From Gammaproteobacteria bacterium (lineage in GTDB: Bacteria; Pseudomonadota; Gammaproteobacteria; Xanthomonadales; SZUA-36), in NCBI GenBank assembly GCA_030428105.1, contig JAUIBE010000021.1, forward strand, positions 1 to 42,916: a stretch of 42,916 bases of DNA. The letters are read 5' to 3'. Positions 33,496 through 42,915 of the stretch are shown one piece after another. The position numbers and the translations under genes were made by a program. The notes beneath the pieces were generated by a model. The model was not told the origin of the DNA. It searched no databases and worked only from the letters and a program-made list of their open reading frames with translations. The number at the start of each line of letters is the position of its first letter. The stretch's first letter is position 1.

Positions 33496-35175
33496 ATGCC
33501 CGCCATGAAAACGCCCGAAAACACCCCGGATTCCGCTTTGAATTCCGTAGAAACCGCCGAAACCAGCAGTTTGTTGCACAAATACAACAGCAGCGGGCCG
33601 TCCATCGCCGCTTTGCTCAAGTCCGACACGCAACGATTTGACGGGTTTTCCCGCGCCGCCTGTGGACTGATGCTGGATTTCTCCCGCACTGCCCTCAACC
33701 GCGAGGCGCTGGCAGCGCTGATAGACCTGGCCAGGGCGAGCGATGTTCCCGGCCAGCGGGAGAAACTGTTTGGCGGGGTGCACATCAACCTCACCGAAGA
33801 CCGCCCGGTGCTGCACCCCCTGTGGAGGAACCGCGCGTTCGACACATTGCTGCAGCCTGATGAGGCCGTGCGCCTTGCCCACTGCGTAGAAGCCCTCGAC
33901 CAGGTGGCGAGCGTGCTGCGGGCGGGGCGGCTTCCAGGAGATGAATCAGCGCAGATCAAGCACGTGGTCCATATCGGAATCGGCGGTTCGTTGCTGGGTC
34001 CGCGGTTGCTGGTGGATGCGTTTGCCGCCCTCGCCGACAAGCAGGCGAATGTGCCCGCCATTCACTTCCTGAGTTCAGTAGACCCGGGTCCGCGCGAAGC
34101 GTTGATGGCGGAGATCGACGCGGCAGAAACGGCCATCGTTGTCGTGTCCAAGAGCTTTACTACCAGTGAAGTGATGACCCATGCGCAGGCGCTGTTCGAT
34201 TGGCAGATGCAGTCGCTGGATGAATCGCAGGCCAATCTCCGGCGTTTCGCGGTGACCTCCCAGCCGCAACGTGCGGCGGAGTGGTCGATTGCGCCCGAGC
34301 GCGTGTTGGAAATGGGGGAGTGGACCGGTGGCAGGTTTTCTTTGTGGTCGCCGGTGGGCCTCACGGCCGCCATTGCGATGGGGCCTGGAAACTTTGCACG
34401 ACTGCTGGCGGGCGGTGCAGCCATGGACGAGCATTTCAAAACGGCGCCGTTGGACCAGAACCTGCCCGTCATTGCCGCGTTGCTGGACGTGTGGCACCGC
34501 AATTTCCGCGGCCACTCCAACCTGGCCGTGATTCCCTACGACAGTCGTCTCGAAAAGCTGCCAGGCTGGTTGCAACAGGTATGCATGGAATCAAATGGCA
34601 AGTGCACCACGCTGGCGGGTACTGCGGTTGCCTCCGATACTTCGCAGGTAATCTTTGGCGACACCGGCACCGACGCCCAGCACTCTTTCTTCCAGGCGTT
34701 TCACCAGGGCACCACGGTCGTGCCAGTCGACTTTATTGGCGTCGCCAATCCGGGCCACGGTGATTCCGAAGGCAACGCCCGCCTGCTTTCCCACATGCTG
34801 GCGCAGGCGACGGCCATGGCGCGCGGCCGCAGCCTGGAAGAGGTGCGCGACGAAATGCGCACTGCAGGCTGTTCCGAAGAAGAAATCGCCAGCCTGGCGG
34901 CCCACCGCGTGATGCCGGGCGAACGTCCCTCCAACGTCATCATGCTCGATGATTTCAGCCCCGAAACCATTGGTGCGCTGCTGGTGTTCTATGAGCACCG
35001 CGTCTTCGTGCAAAGCGTAATCTGGGGAATCAACGCATTCGACCAGTGGGGCGTGGAGTTGGGCAAAAACCTCGCCGGCGCCATCGAACCCGCAGTAGCC
35101 GGGCAGGGTGAGTTACCTGCCGAACTAACCGAGCTGTCCGGCCTGCTGGCCTACCTGCGCTCGAAACAAGCCTGA
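33496..35175 (+). CDS. pgi: Glucose-6-phosphate isomerase Pgi
   Basis: About 559 residues; interconverts glucose-6-phosphate and fructose-6-phosphate. Motifs: HIGIGGSLLGPRLLVDAF, VVSKSFTTSEVMTHAQALF, GGRFSLWSPVGLTAAIAMGP (PROSITE-type signature), GDTGTDAQHSFFQAFHQGT, and FVQSVIWGINAFDQWGVELG with the C-terminal signature Lys (GKNLA). ATG 33496 has a weak GGTG upstream, and ATG 33505 is equally possible. A reading from 33385 would include the promoter palindrome's downstream sequence and has no homology. It sits alone behind the small RNA and converges on yjgR across repeat copy 3. Confidence 0.94.
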   Translation: MPAMKTPENTPDSALNSVETAETSSLLHKYNSSGPSIAALLKSDTQRFDGFSRAACGLMLDFSRTALNREALAALIDLARASDVPGQREKLFGGVHINLTEDRPVLHPLWRNRAFDTLLQPDEAVRLAHCVEALDQVASVLRAGRLPGDESAQIKHVVHIGIGGSLLGPRLLVDAFAALADKQANVPAIHFLSSVDPGPREALMAEIDAAETAIVVVSKSFTTSEVMTHAQALFDWQMQSLDESQANLRRFAVTSQPQRAAEWSIAPERVLEMGEWTGGRFSLWSPVGLTAAIAMGPGNFARLLAGGAAMDEHFKTAPLDQNLPVIAALLDVWHRNFRGHSNLAVIPYDSRLEKLPGWLQQVCMESNGKCTTLAGTAVASDTSQVIFGDTGTDAQHSFFQAFHQGTTVVPVDFIGVANPGHGDSEGNARLLSHMLAQATAMARGRSLEEVRDEMRTAGCSEEEIASLAAHRVMPGERPSNVIMLDDFSPETIGALLVFYEHRVFVQSVIWGINAFDQWGVELGKNLAGAIEPAVAGQGELPAELTELSGLLAYLRSKQA

Positions 35176-35210
35176 TCGACGCAAACGTCATTCGGGACGC
35201 TTGCTCCCAG

Positions 35211-35560
35211 TCATCCCGGAAGGCCGAGTAGGCCTATCCGGGACCCACCGGCTGAGCAGAAGCGTTACCTGAGTGGCACACAACAGTGCCGCCCCAACCA
35301 GGGGTTTCACCCGCGTGTCTGCTTGAATGGCCTCAAGGCGCATCCGAAGCTTCGCTTCTGATTTGCCTTGGCCTACCCGCTCAGCTCGTTGCGTTTTGTG
35401 GGCGCGGCCATACAGCATGTCCCTACGCTGGATGGCCTAACCGGGCGTCCCTGCCCGGTTGCCCAGTCTCTACACTCCCTGAGCGGCATCCAAGCTTAAG
35501 GCCACGGGGTAAAACCCCTGGTTGGGCCGGCCCGGGAGGCGAATGCGCTATCCGGGAAGA
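35211..35560 (-). repeat. Structured inverted-repeat element, copy 3 (inverted, left domain lost)
   Basis: Opposite orientation to copies 1 and 2, between the convergent pgi and yjgR genes. The right terminal repeat is intact (35211-35262, inner hairpin stem AGGCC/GGCCT, loop GAGTA). The 246-bp core is complete (35287-35532). The left domain of about 150 bp is missing: the core is joined directly to a remnant of the left terminal hairpin (about 35545-35560). A decayed half-hairpin lies beyond the intact end near 35190. Loss of the left domain with retention of the core suggests separate modules. Confidence 0.88.
35287..35532 (-). ncRNA. Candidate structured RNA: 246-nt core of repeat copy 3
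   Basis: Same length as the other cores. Hairpin A loop AGGGAC at 35447-35452. Hairpin B (loop 35419-35424) reads CAGCGT/ATGCTG, so one pair is a G-U wobble in this strand but an A-C mismatch in the other. Hairpin C (35346-35358) is GAAGC-GAA-GCTTC, a compensated U-A to C-G change from GAAGT-GAA-ACTTC in copies 1 and 2. These support a minus-strand RNA. Expression unknown. Confidence 0.45.
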
Positions 35561-35618
35561 CGGGGGCACGTTTTCGGGGTGACGTGGACGCTGCTAGGCG
35601 ATTCGTTGCAAACCTCGG

Positions 35619-37070
35619 CTACTTCGAACGCTTCAGCACACCCAGCAGGCCACGCATCAACTCACGCCCGAGCATGGAACCCATCGAGCGCAGGGTGCTC
35701 TTGAACATCGCTTCGCTGGGCGACTGGCGGGTGCTTTTGCGCTTTGTTTCTTTCTTGGCGGGTTCGGCCTTTTCCAGTTCTTCCGCCAGCTTCTTGGCGC
35801 GTTCTTCCAGCACCTCGGCGGCGGATTCGCGGTCCAGCGGCTTGTCGTAGCGGGTGCCCACCGGGCTGCGGCTGCGAACCTCGTTGAATTCTGCATCGCT
35901 GGCGGGCCCGATGCGGGAGGTGGGTGGGCGAATGAGGCAGCGGTCGACAATGCCTGGAACACCTTTTTCCTGCAGGGTGGAAACCAGTGCTTCGCCGACC
36001 CCGAGTTGGGTGATGGCTTCTTCCACGTCGAGGTTGGGGTTGGTGCGAAACGTTTGTGCGGCGGCGCGCACCGCTTTCTGTTCGCGCGGCGTGTAGGCGC
36101 GAAGGGCGTGCTGGATGCGGTTGCCGAGTTGGCCCAGCACGGAATCGGGAATGTCCATCGGATTCTGGGTGACGAAAAACACACCCACGCCCTTGGAGCG
36201 AATCAGCCGCACCACTTGCTCGACCTTTTCCAGCAGGGCGCGTGGCGCGTGGTCAAACAGCAAATGCGCCTCGTCGAAGAAGAACACCAGTTTCGGTTTC
36301 TCCGGGTCGCCCACTTCCGGCAATTCTTCGAACAATTCAGACAGCAGCCACAACAGGAACGTGGCGTACAGGCGTGGGTTCTGAATCAGCGCGTCAGAAG
36401 CCAGCGCGTTGATCACGCCGCGGCCGCTGAGGTCGGTGCGCATCAGGTCGGAAAGCTCAAGCGCGGGCTCGCCAAAAAACTCTTCTGCCCCCTGGTCTTC
36501 CAGCACCAGCAGGCGGCGTTGGATGGCCGCCACCGAGGCGGCGCTCACGTTGCCGTACTCGTGCGACAGCTCCTTGCGGTTTTCAGCCACGAAGCGCAGC
36601 AGCGCCTGCAAGTCTTCCAGGTCCAGTAGTAGCAAGCCCTGTTCATCGGCCACCCGGAACGCGATGTTGAGCACGCCTTCCTGGGTGTCGTTCAGTTCCA
36701 GCAGGTTGGCCAGGAGCATTGGCCCCATCTCGGTGATGGTGGTGCGAATGGGGTGGCCCTTCTCGCCGAACAGGTCCCAGTACACCATTGGCCAGGCGGT
36801 GGGGGAAAAATCGGGGATGCCGATTTTCTCCAGGCGCTCGTCAATTTTCGGGTGCGGGCTGATCGGCTGGCTCAGGCCGGTGAGGTCGCCCTTTACATCG
36901 GCCAGGAACACCGGCACACCCAGGCGCGAGAAGCCCTCGGCCAAAACCTGAAGGGTGACCGTCTTGCCGGTGCCGGTGGCGCCGGTGATCACGCCGTGGC
37001 GATTGGAGTAGCCCGGCAGGAGCCACTGCTTGTCGGTTCCTTTGCCAATCAGGATCGGTGAGATTTCCAT
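35619..37070 (-). CDS. HerA-like ATPase, DUF853 family (YjgR)
   Basis: 483 residues. P-loop GATGTGKT at residues 30-37, Walker [21 protein letters not shown], and the family motifs [20 protein letters not shown] (sensor region) and [20 protein letters not shown]. YjgR proteins are VirB4/HerA-related ATPases with no settled function. The C-terminal about 70 residues are Lys/Glu-rich ([20 protein letters not shown]) and likely coiled coil. It is divergent from leuS with 91 bp between starts. Confidence 0.88.
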   Translation of the reverse strand: MEISPILIGKGTDKQWLLPGYSNRHGVITGATGTGKTVTLQVLAEGFSRLGVPVFLADVKGDLTGLSQPISPHPKIDERLEKIGIPDFSPTAWPMVYWDLFGEKGHPIRTTITEMGPMLLANLLELNDTQEGVLNIAFRVADEQGLLLLDLEDLQALLRFVAENRKELSHEYGNVSAASVAAIQRRLLVLEDQGAEEFFGEPALELSDLMRTDLSGRGVINALASDALIQNPRLYATFLLWLLSELFEELPEVGDPEKPKLVFFFDEAHLLFDHAPRALLEKVEQVVRLIRSKGVGVFFVTQNPMDIPDSVLGQLGNRIQHALRAYTPREQKAVRAAAQTFRTNPNLDVEEAITQLGVGEALVSTLQEKGVPGIVDRCLIRPPTSRIGPASDAEFNEVRSRSPVGTRYDKPLDRESAAEVLEERAKKLAEELEKAEPAKKETKRKSTRQSPSEAMFKSTLRSMGSMLGRELMRGLLGVLKRSK

Positions 37071-37161
37071 GTCGGGGCAGCGCCTCTCTTTCTTATGCCT
37101 AGTGGGTCGGTTAAGCTTCCACGCTTTACCAGAACAACTGTAAACCGGGTCAGATTAACCA

Positions 37162-39783
37162 ATGGAACGACAGGCCTACAAGCCCCAGGAAATCGAATCA
37201 GCCGCCCAGCAACGCTGGGAAGAAAGCGGGGCCTACCGCGCCGACGAGGATATGCCCGGCGAAAAATATTATTGCCTTTCCATGTTGCCGTACCCCTCGG
37301 GCGCGCTGCACATGGGCCACGTGCGCAACTACACCATCGGCGATATCGTCAGCCGCTATCACCGCATGCAGGGCAAGAACGTGTTGCAGCCAATGGGCTG
37401 GGATGCCTTTGGCCTGCCGGCGGAAAACGCCGCGATCAAGAACCAGACCGCGCCGGCGAAGTGGACCCGCGACAACATCGATCGCATGCGTGGCCAACTC
37501 AAGCGCATGGGCTTTGCTTATGACTGGGAGCGCGAGGTTACTACCTGCGACCCTGATTACTACCGCTGGGAACAGCAGATGTTCACCCGCCTGATGCGCA
37601 AGGGCCTGGCCTACCGCAAGGACGCCGAGGTCAACTGGGACCCGGTGGACCAGACCGTGCTGGCGAATGAGCAGGTGGTAGATGGGCGCGGCTGGCGATC
37701 CGGCGCCGTGGTCGAGCGCAAGTCCATTCCCCAGTGGTTCCTGAAAATTACTGATTACGCCGAGGAACTGCTTAACGGCCTGGACAAGCTGGATGGCTGG
37801 CCCGATGCGGTCAAGACCATGCAGCGCAACTGGATTGGCCGCTCCGAGGGCGTCGATTTTGAACTGCCGGTTTGCGATGCCGAAGGCAACGTGGACTCCG
37901 AAGGCCGCAGCGTGCAGGTGTTTACCACCCGTCCCGACACCGCGTTTGGCATGACCTACGCCGTGCTGGCGCCGGAGCATCCGCTGGTTGCCGAGGTCAC
38001 CAGCGCCGACCGCCGCGACGCGGTGACTGCATTTGTCGATGAGGTCAGCCGTGCCACCGAGGCCGACCGGCTGGCGGTGGACGAGGGTGGTAAGGCCTCG
38101 ATGGCCAAGCGTGGCGTATTCACCGGCGCTTACCTGCGCAACCCCTTCAACGGCAAAGCGGTGCCGTTGTTTATAGCGGACTACGTATTAATGGGCTACG
38201 GCACCGGCGCCATCATGGCAGTGCCCGGCGAGGACGAGCGCGATTGGGAATTCGCCGAGGCCCACGACTTGCCGGTCATTCGCACCGTGCAACCTCCGGA
38301 AGACTGGGAGGGCGGTGCGTTTACCGACGAAGGCGCCAAGATCAACAGCGACTGGCTCAACGGCTTGCCGATTGCGGAGGCCAAGGCAAAAGCGATTGAC
38401 TGGCTGGAGAGCGAAGGCATCGGCGCGCGCAAGGTGAATTACCGCCTGCGCGACTGGGGCGTCAGCCGCCAGCGCTACTGGGGCTGCCCAATCCCGGTGA
38501 TTTACTGTGATTCCTGCGGTGCCCAGCCGGTGCCGGATGACCAGCTTCCTGTGGTGTTGCCCGAGGACGTCACCTTCATGGGTGTGCAGTCGCCCATCAA
38601 GGCCGACCCGGAGTGGCGCAAGACCACCTGCCCCGAATGCGGTGGGGAAGCCGAGCGCGAGACCGACACCTTTGACACCTTCATGGAGTCATCGTGGTAC
38701 TACGCGCGCTACTGTTGTCCGGGCGCCGATTCGATGCTGGATGACCGCGCCAAGCAATGGCTGCCGGTTGACCAGTACATTGGCGGTATCGAGCACGCCA
38801 TCCTGCACCTGATGTATTTCCGCTTCTATCACCGCCTCCTGCGTGATGCAGGCATGGTCAACGGCGATGAGCCTGCCACGCGCCTGCTTTGCCAGGGCAT
38901 GGTGGTGGCCGAGACCTTCTACCGCGACGAGCCGGGCGGCTCCCGCACCTGGATCCACCCCGATGAAGTGGATCTGGATCACGACGAGAAAGGTCGCGTG
39001 GTTGGCGCACGGCTGCGCAGCGATGGCCAGCCCGTGGAGGTTGGCGCCATCGAAAAGATGTCGAAGTCGAAGAACAACGGCGTCGACCCCAGCGGCATGG
39101 TGGAGCGCTACGGCGCCGATACCGTTCGCCTGTTCTCGGTTTCCGATTCGCCGCCCGACCAGTCGCTGGAGTGGTCGGAGTCTGGCGTCGAGGGCGCCCA
39201 TCGGTTCCTCAAGCGGGTGTGGAACCAGGTCCAGCAGCACACCGAATCCGGCGCCGCGGTGGAGGTTTCGGCGGATGCGCTGAACGATGACCAGCGCGAA
39301 ATGCGCCGCTTGTTGCATGACGCCATCGCCAAGGTCACTGATGACGTGGAGCGCCGTTTCACCTTTAACACTGCCATCGCCGCGATCATGGAATTGTGCA
39401 ACCACCTGGCCAAGTTCAGCGATGACACCGAGGGTGGTCGCGCCGTTCGCCAGGAAGCCTGGGAAGCCATCGTGCGAATGCTGTGGCCGTTGACCCCGCA
39501 CGTTACCGAAACACTGTGGGATCAGCTTGGCCGCGAGGACGAACTCTCGAAAGCAGGTTGGCCTGAAGTGGATGAGTCCGCCCGTGTGCGCCAGCAGATC
39601 ACGCTGGTGGTGCAGGTGAATGGCAAGCTTCGCGCGCGCCTGGATACCGCGCCCGGCGTTAGCCGTGATGATGCGCTGGAAACAGCGCTGGCCAATGAGA
39701 ACGTCAAGCGGTTCATCGAGGACAAGGAGGTTCGCAAGGTGATCCACGTTCCCGACAAGCTCCTGAATATCGTCGTCGGTTGA
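37162..39783 (+). CDS. leuS: Leucyl-tRNA synthetase
   Basis: 873 residues, close to the bacterial norm of 860. HIGH motif as HMGH at residues 50-53 (PYPSGALHMGHVRNYTIGD), the CP1 editing domain with the TTRPDT motif (VFTTRPDTAFGMTYAVLAPE), zinc-type Cys pairs (CDSCG and CPECGG), KMSKS at 632-636 (EKMSKSKNNGVDP), and the helical anticodon-side domain. Charges tRNA-Leu. First gene of the leuS-lptE-holA-nadD-rsfS-rlmH run. Its TGA overlaps the lptE ATG. Confidence 0.97.
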   Translation: MERQAYKPQEIESAAQQRWEESGAYRADEDMPGEKYYCLSMLPYPSGALHMGHVRNYTIGDIVSRYHRMQGKNVLQPMGWDAFGLPAENAAIKNQTAPAKWTRDNIDRMRGQLKRMGFAYDWEREVTTCDPDYYRWEQQMFTRLMRKGLAYRKDAEVNWDPVDQTVLANEQVVDGRGWRSGAVVERKSIPQWFLKITDYAEELLNGLDKLDGWPDAVKTMQRNWIGRSEGVDFELPVCDAEGNVDSEGRSVQVFTTRPDTAFGMTYAVLAPEHPLVAEVTSADRRDAVTAFVDEVSRATEADRLAVDEGGKASMAKRGVFTGAYLRNPFNGKAVPLFIADYVLMGYGTGAIMAVPGEDERDWEFAEAHDLPVIRTVQPPEDWEGGAFTDEGAKINSDWLNGLPIAEAKAKAIDWLESEGIGARKVNYRLRDWGVSRQRYWGCPIPVIYCDSCGAQPVPDDQLPVVLPEDVTFMGVQSPIKADPEWRKTTCPECGGEAERETDTFDTFMESSWYYARYCCPGADSMLDDRAKQWLPVDQYIGGIEHAILHLMYFRFYHRLLRDAGMVNGDEPATRLLCQGMVVAETFYRDEPGGSRTWIHPDEVDLDHDEKGRVVGARLRSDGQPVEVGAIEKMSKSKNNGVDPSGMVERYGADTVRLFSVSDSPPDQSLEWSESGVEGAHRFLKRVWNQVQQHTESGAAVEVSADALNDDQREMRRLLHDAIAKVTDDVERRFTFNTAIAAIMELCNHLAKFSDDTEGGRAVRQEAWEAIVRMLWPLTPHVTETLWDQLGREDELSKAGWPEVDESARVRQQITLVVQVNGKLRARLDTAPGVSRDDALETALANENVKRFIEDKEVRKVIHVPDKLLNIVVG

Positions 39784-40289
39784 TGCGCGCATTCCGCCAA
39801 ACCATACTACGCGGCGCCGCTCTTCTGGCAGCCACGCTGTTGCTCAGCGCCTGTGGCTTCCAGCTGCGTGATTCCGCCGACCTGCCGCCCGAGATGGCGC
39901 AAACTCACCTGGTGATCGACGGCCAGTACAGTCCGCTGGCGCGCCGTTTGCGGGTGCTTCTGGAGCAAAGCGGTGTTGAATTGGTGCAGGCCGGTGATGC
40001 GCTGGCCATCCTGGAAGTGCCGGTCAACAACGTGGTGACCAACGTACTGACCATCGGCGATAACGCCCGCGTGCGTGAATACCGCATCAGCCACACCGTT
40101 GAATTCAGGTTGCTGGACTCCGCCGGCACCGAGTTGGTGCCGCGCCAGACGCTGCGCCAAACGCGCGAGATATCTTTCGATGAACAGGAAATCCTGGGTT
40201 CATCACGCGAGCAGGAATATCTGAAGCAGGACCTGGCGAATTCGCTGGCCCGGCTGATCCTGCGCCGACTCGAAGGCCTCGGAGAGTAA
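39783..40289 (+). CDS. lptE: LPS-assembly lipoprotein LptE
   Basis: 168 residues; ATG 39783 shares a base with the leuS stop (TGATG). Signal peptide and lipobox LLSACGF (Cys near 24). The mature part FQLRDSADLPPEMAQTHLVI and the conserved ISHTVEFRLLDSAGTELVP and EQEYLKQDLANSLARLILRR match LptE, which plugs the LptD barrel during LPS export. holA begins at the base after its stop. Confidence 0.92.
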   Translation: MRAFRQTILRGAALLAATLLLSACGFQLRDSADLPPEMAQTHLVIDGQYSPLARRLRVLLEQSGVELVQAGDALAILEVPVNNVVTNVLTIGDNARVREYRISHTVEFRLLDSAGTELVPRQTLRQTREISFDEQEILGSSREQEYLKQDLANSLARLILRRLEGLGE

Positions 40290-41321
40290 ATGCCCATCCG
40301 GCTTGAGCAACTCGGCGGTTCCCTGCAACGCAATATTGCGCCCATTTACCTGCTGGCTGGCGCCGAGCCGCTGTTGGTGCAGGAGGCCAGGGAGCAAGTC
40401 CTGAGCGCAGCGCGCAGCCAGGGGTTCGAAGAGCGCCACCTGATGGTGGCGGGTCCCAAGTTTGACTGGCACGACGAATTGGCCGGCGCTTCCGCCCCAT
40501 CATTGTTTACCCAGCGCAAAGTGATTGACCTGAGGCTGGCGAGTGGCAAGCCCGGCAAACCTGGCGCCCAGGCGCTTGGCGAGTGGGCGGAACACCCCGA
40601 CCCCGACACGCTGCTGGTGCTTTCCTTCGGCAGCTGGGATGCCGCATCCCGAAATGCCAAGTGGGCTAAAACGCTGGACAAGGCGGGTGTGGTGGTCGAA
40701 ATCTGGCCGCTGAAGCCCAACGAATTGCCACCCTGGGTAGGCCGACGCATGCAGGCGGCGGGCCTGAAGGCCGATCGCGAGGCAGTCGCAATGCTGGCAG
40801 AACTGGTTGAAGGAAACTTGCTGGCAGCCCAGCAGGAGATCGACAAGCTGGCCATGCTGGGAAGCCAGCAGACGTTAACCGCCAGCGATATCCAGCAAGC
40901 CGTGGCCAACAGCGCCCGGTTTGATGGCTTTCGGTTGGCCGAGTGCGCCCTGCGCGGTGACGCGGCCGAATGCATCCGGGTGGCCTCGGGCCTGCGACGC
41001 AACCACGTTGCCATCCAGCCAGTTGCGGCAGCGCTGTACAACGAACTGGCGCTTACCCAGGGCCTGGTGGAAACCCGCCAGCAGGGCGGCGACGAGCGCA
41101 GCTATTTCTCCCGCGCGCGGGTTTGGCCAATGCGCCAGGGGCCGATGAAGATGGCGGCTGGCCGCCTTAGCCCGACTGACCTGGGCAAGGCATTCCGCTG
41201 CCTTTCTGCAATCGACCTGCAGGGCAAGGGACGCAAGTTCGGCGACCCGTGGGTAACACTGGATGCATTGCTGGTATTCTTGTGCCAGCCGCGCGCCGGC
41301 TTTTCGCTGGCGGCTTCCTGA
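40290..41321 (+). CDS. holA: DNA polymerase III subunit delta HolA
   Basis: 343 residues, standard length. The N-terminal AAA+-like fold PIYLLAGAEPLLVQEAREQV, LFTQRKVIDLRL, and PNELPPWVGRRMQAAGLKAD and VEGNLLAAQQEIDKLAML are typical of the clamp-loader wrench subunit, which opens the beta clamp. ATG abuts the lptE stop (TAAATG), and nadD starts immediately after its own stop, so lptE-holA-nadD are contiguous. Confidence 0.95.
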   Translation: MPIRLEQLGGSLQRNIAPIYLLAGAEPLLVQEAREQVLSAARSQGFEERHLMVAGPKFDWHDELAGASAPSLFTQRKVIDLRLASGKPGKPGAQALGEWAEHPDPDTLLVLSFGSWDAASRNAKWAKTLDKAGVVVEIWPLKPNELPPWVGRRMQAAGLKADREAVAMLAELVEGNLLAAQQEIDKLAMLGSQQTLTASDIQQAVANSARFDGFRLAECALRGDAAECIRVASGLRRNHVAIQPVAAALYNELALTQGLVETRQQGGDERSYFSRARVWPMRQGPMKMAAGRLSPTDLGKAFRCLSAIDLQGKGRKFGDPWVTLDALLVFLCQPRAGFSLAAS

Positions 41322-41966
41322 ATGGCGCCAAGGCGCGCCATTGGTATCTTCGGCGGTACCTTCGACCCGGTTCATTTCGGCCACCTGAGAGCGGCGGCGG
41401 AAGCTTCCGAAAAATTGCCCCTGCGCGAGTTTCGCCTGATGCCCGCAGGCTCCCCACCACACCGCTCACGCACCTTCGCATCGGCGGAACACCGGCTGAA
41501 CATGCTGCGCCTGGCCACCGATGACTATGAAGACCTGGTGGTGGACGAACGCGAGGTGCGCCGCGAAGGCGAGTCTTACATGGTAGACACCCTGGCGGAG
41601 ATTCGTGCCGAGGAGGGCGATACGCCGCTGGTGCTGATGATTGGCCAGGATGCGGTCAACAAGCTGGATAGCTGGCACGAATGGCGCAGCTTGTTCGACC
41701 TGGCGCACCTGGTGGTCATGCAGCGGCCGAAGTCGAAGCACATTTATTCCGGCGCGTTGTTCGAGGAGTTGCAGCCGCGGCTGACCGAGGACGCGGGCCT
41801 GTTAAACCGCCAGCCGGCTGGTTACGTGCTACCTCTGGAAGTTACCCAGCTCGAAATTTCATCCACGCGAATCCGCAGAATTCTCTCCCAGGGGCGCTCG
41901 CCGCGCTTCCTATTGCCCGAATCCGTTATCGCTTACATGCGCGAACACGACCTCTACACGGGCTGA
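41322..41966 (+). CDS. nadD: Nicotinate-nucleotide adenylyltransferase NadD
   Basis: 214 residues. Makes deamido-NAD from nicotinate mononucleotide and ATP. Motifs: IGIFGGTFDPVHFGHLRAAA (HxGH), LMPAGSPPHR, MIGQDAVNKLDSWHEWRSLF, and the ISSTRIRR ATP motif near the C-terminus, followed by LLPESVIAYMREHDLY. It follows holA without a gap. The rsfS gene begins 78 bp later. Confidence 0.96.
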   Translation: MAPRRAIGIFGGTFDPVHFGHLRAAAEASEKLPLREFRLMPAGSPPHRSRTFASAEHRLNMLRLATDDYEDLVVDEREVRREGESYMVDTLAEIRAEEGDTPLVLMIGQDAVNKLDSWHEWRSLFDLAHLVVMQRPKSKHIYSGALFEELQPRLTEDAGLLNRQPAGYVLPLEVTQLEISSTRIRRILSQGRSPRFLLPESVIAYMREHDLYTG

Positions 41967-42044
41967 GACGCGGCGCAGATTCTTTGCGAGACCGCCGCCA
42001 AGCCGTTAGAATGAGGGCCTGGCAAACACCAAAGTGCTCGTCTA

Positions 42045-42440
42045 TTGAGTCATAAAGACCCCCAGGCAGGCGGCAACTCTCAAGCCACCCCTGCCGAAGA
42101 ACTGCGCGACCTGGTCGTCTCCGCCCTGGAAGACCTGAAGGCCATCGAAATCAACACCATCGACGTCCGCGGACAAAATCCGCTGACGGACCTGTTTGTT
42201 GTCGCTTCCGGCACATCCAGCCGGCACGTCAAGTCGATGGCGGACAAGGTGATCGTCAAGGCCAAGGAACAGGGCTGCCAGCCGCTCGGGGTTGAAGGCT
42301 ACAACCAGGGTGAGTGGGTGCTGGTGGATCTTAACGATGTGATCCTGCACCTCATGCTTCCCCAGACCCGTGCCTTCTACAACCTCGAAAAGCTGTGGGA
42401 GATGAGCGAAGCGCAGCGCAGCAGCGCCTCGGCGTCGTAG
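42045..42440 (+). CDS. rsfS: Ribosomal silencing factor RsfS
   Basis: 131 residues if TTG 42045 is used. The DUF143/Iojap fold is clear: LRDLVVSALEDLKAIEINTI, LTDLFVVASGTSSRHVKSMA, EGYNQGEWVLVDLNDVILHL and the end TRAFYNLEKLWEMS. RsfS binds uL14 and blocks subunit joining in starvation. No ATG is available upstream of the conserved region, and the TTG lacks a strong ribosome site. nadD-rsfS-rlmH is the usual order. Confidence 0.93.
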   Translation: MSHKDPQAGGNSQATPAEELRDLVVSALEDLKAIEINTIDVRGQNPLTDLFVVASGTSSRHVKSMADKVIVKAKEQGCQPLGVEGYNQGEWVLVDLNDVILHLMLPQTRAFYNLEKLWEMSEAQRSSASAS

Positions 42441-42444
42441 CGCA

Positions 42445-42915
42445 GTGAAACTGACCGTGGCCGCGGTCGGCACGCGGATGCCCGCGTGGGTGAACGAGGC
42501 CTGGGACGATTACGCACGGCGGTTTCCACCCAACCTGCCCCTCGAATTACGCGAGATTCGCATGCCATCGCGTTCCGGTAGCCCGGATATCGATGCCGCG
42601 CGGCGCCAGGAAGGCGAGGCCTTGCTGGGCGCCAAAGCAGCGGGCGCCTTCGTGGTGGCACTCGACGGTGGCGGCGCGCAGTGGTCAACCGAAAAACTGG
42701 CTTCCAGGCTGGAATCGTGGATGCAGGAGGGCAGGGACGTGCACTTCATGATTGGCGGGCCCGATGGCCTGTCGCCCGAGTGCCGCGCCGGCGCAGACCT
42801 TAGCTGGTCGCTGGGCGCCCTGACCTGGCCACACGCCCTGGTGCGGGTCATGGTGGCCGAACAGTTATACCGAGCCTGGAGCATTACCCAGAACCACCCC
42901 TATCACCGGCCCTGA
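42445..42915 (+). CDS. rlmH: 23S rRNA pseudouridine-1915 N3-methyltransferase RlmH
   Basis: 156 residues from GTG 42445, complete and ending one base before the window edge. A SPOUT methyltransferase with the trefoil knot motifs ALDGGGAQWSTEKLASRLES, FMIGGPDGLSPECRAGADLS and ALTWPHALVRVMVAEQLYRA, and the terminal WSITQNHPYHRP that is almost invariant in the family. Methylates pseudouridine 1915 of 23S rRNA in the 70S ribosome. It starts 4 bp after rsfS. Confidence 0.97.
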   Translation: MKLTVAAVGTRMPAWVNEAWDDYARRFPPNLPLELREIRMPSRSGSPDIDAARRQEGEALLGAKAAGAFVVALDGGGAQWSTEKLASRLESWMQEGRDVHFMIGGPDGLSPECRAGADLSWSLGALTWPHALVRVMVAEQLYRAWSITQNHPYHRP

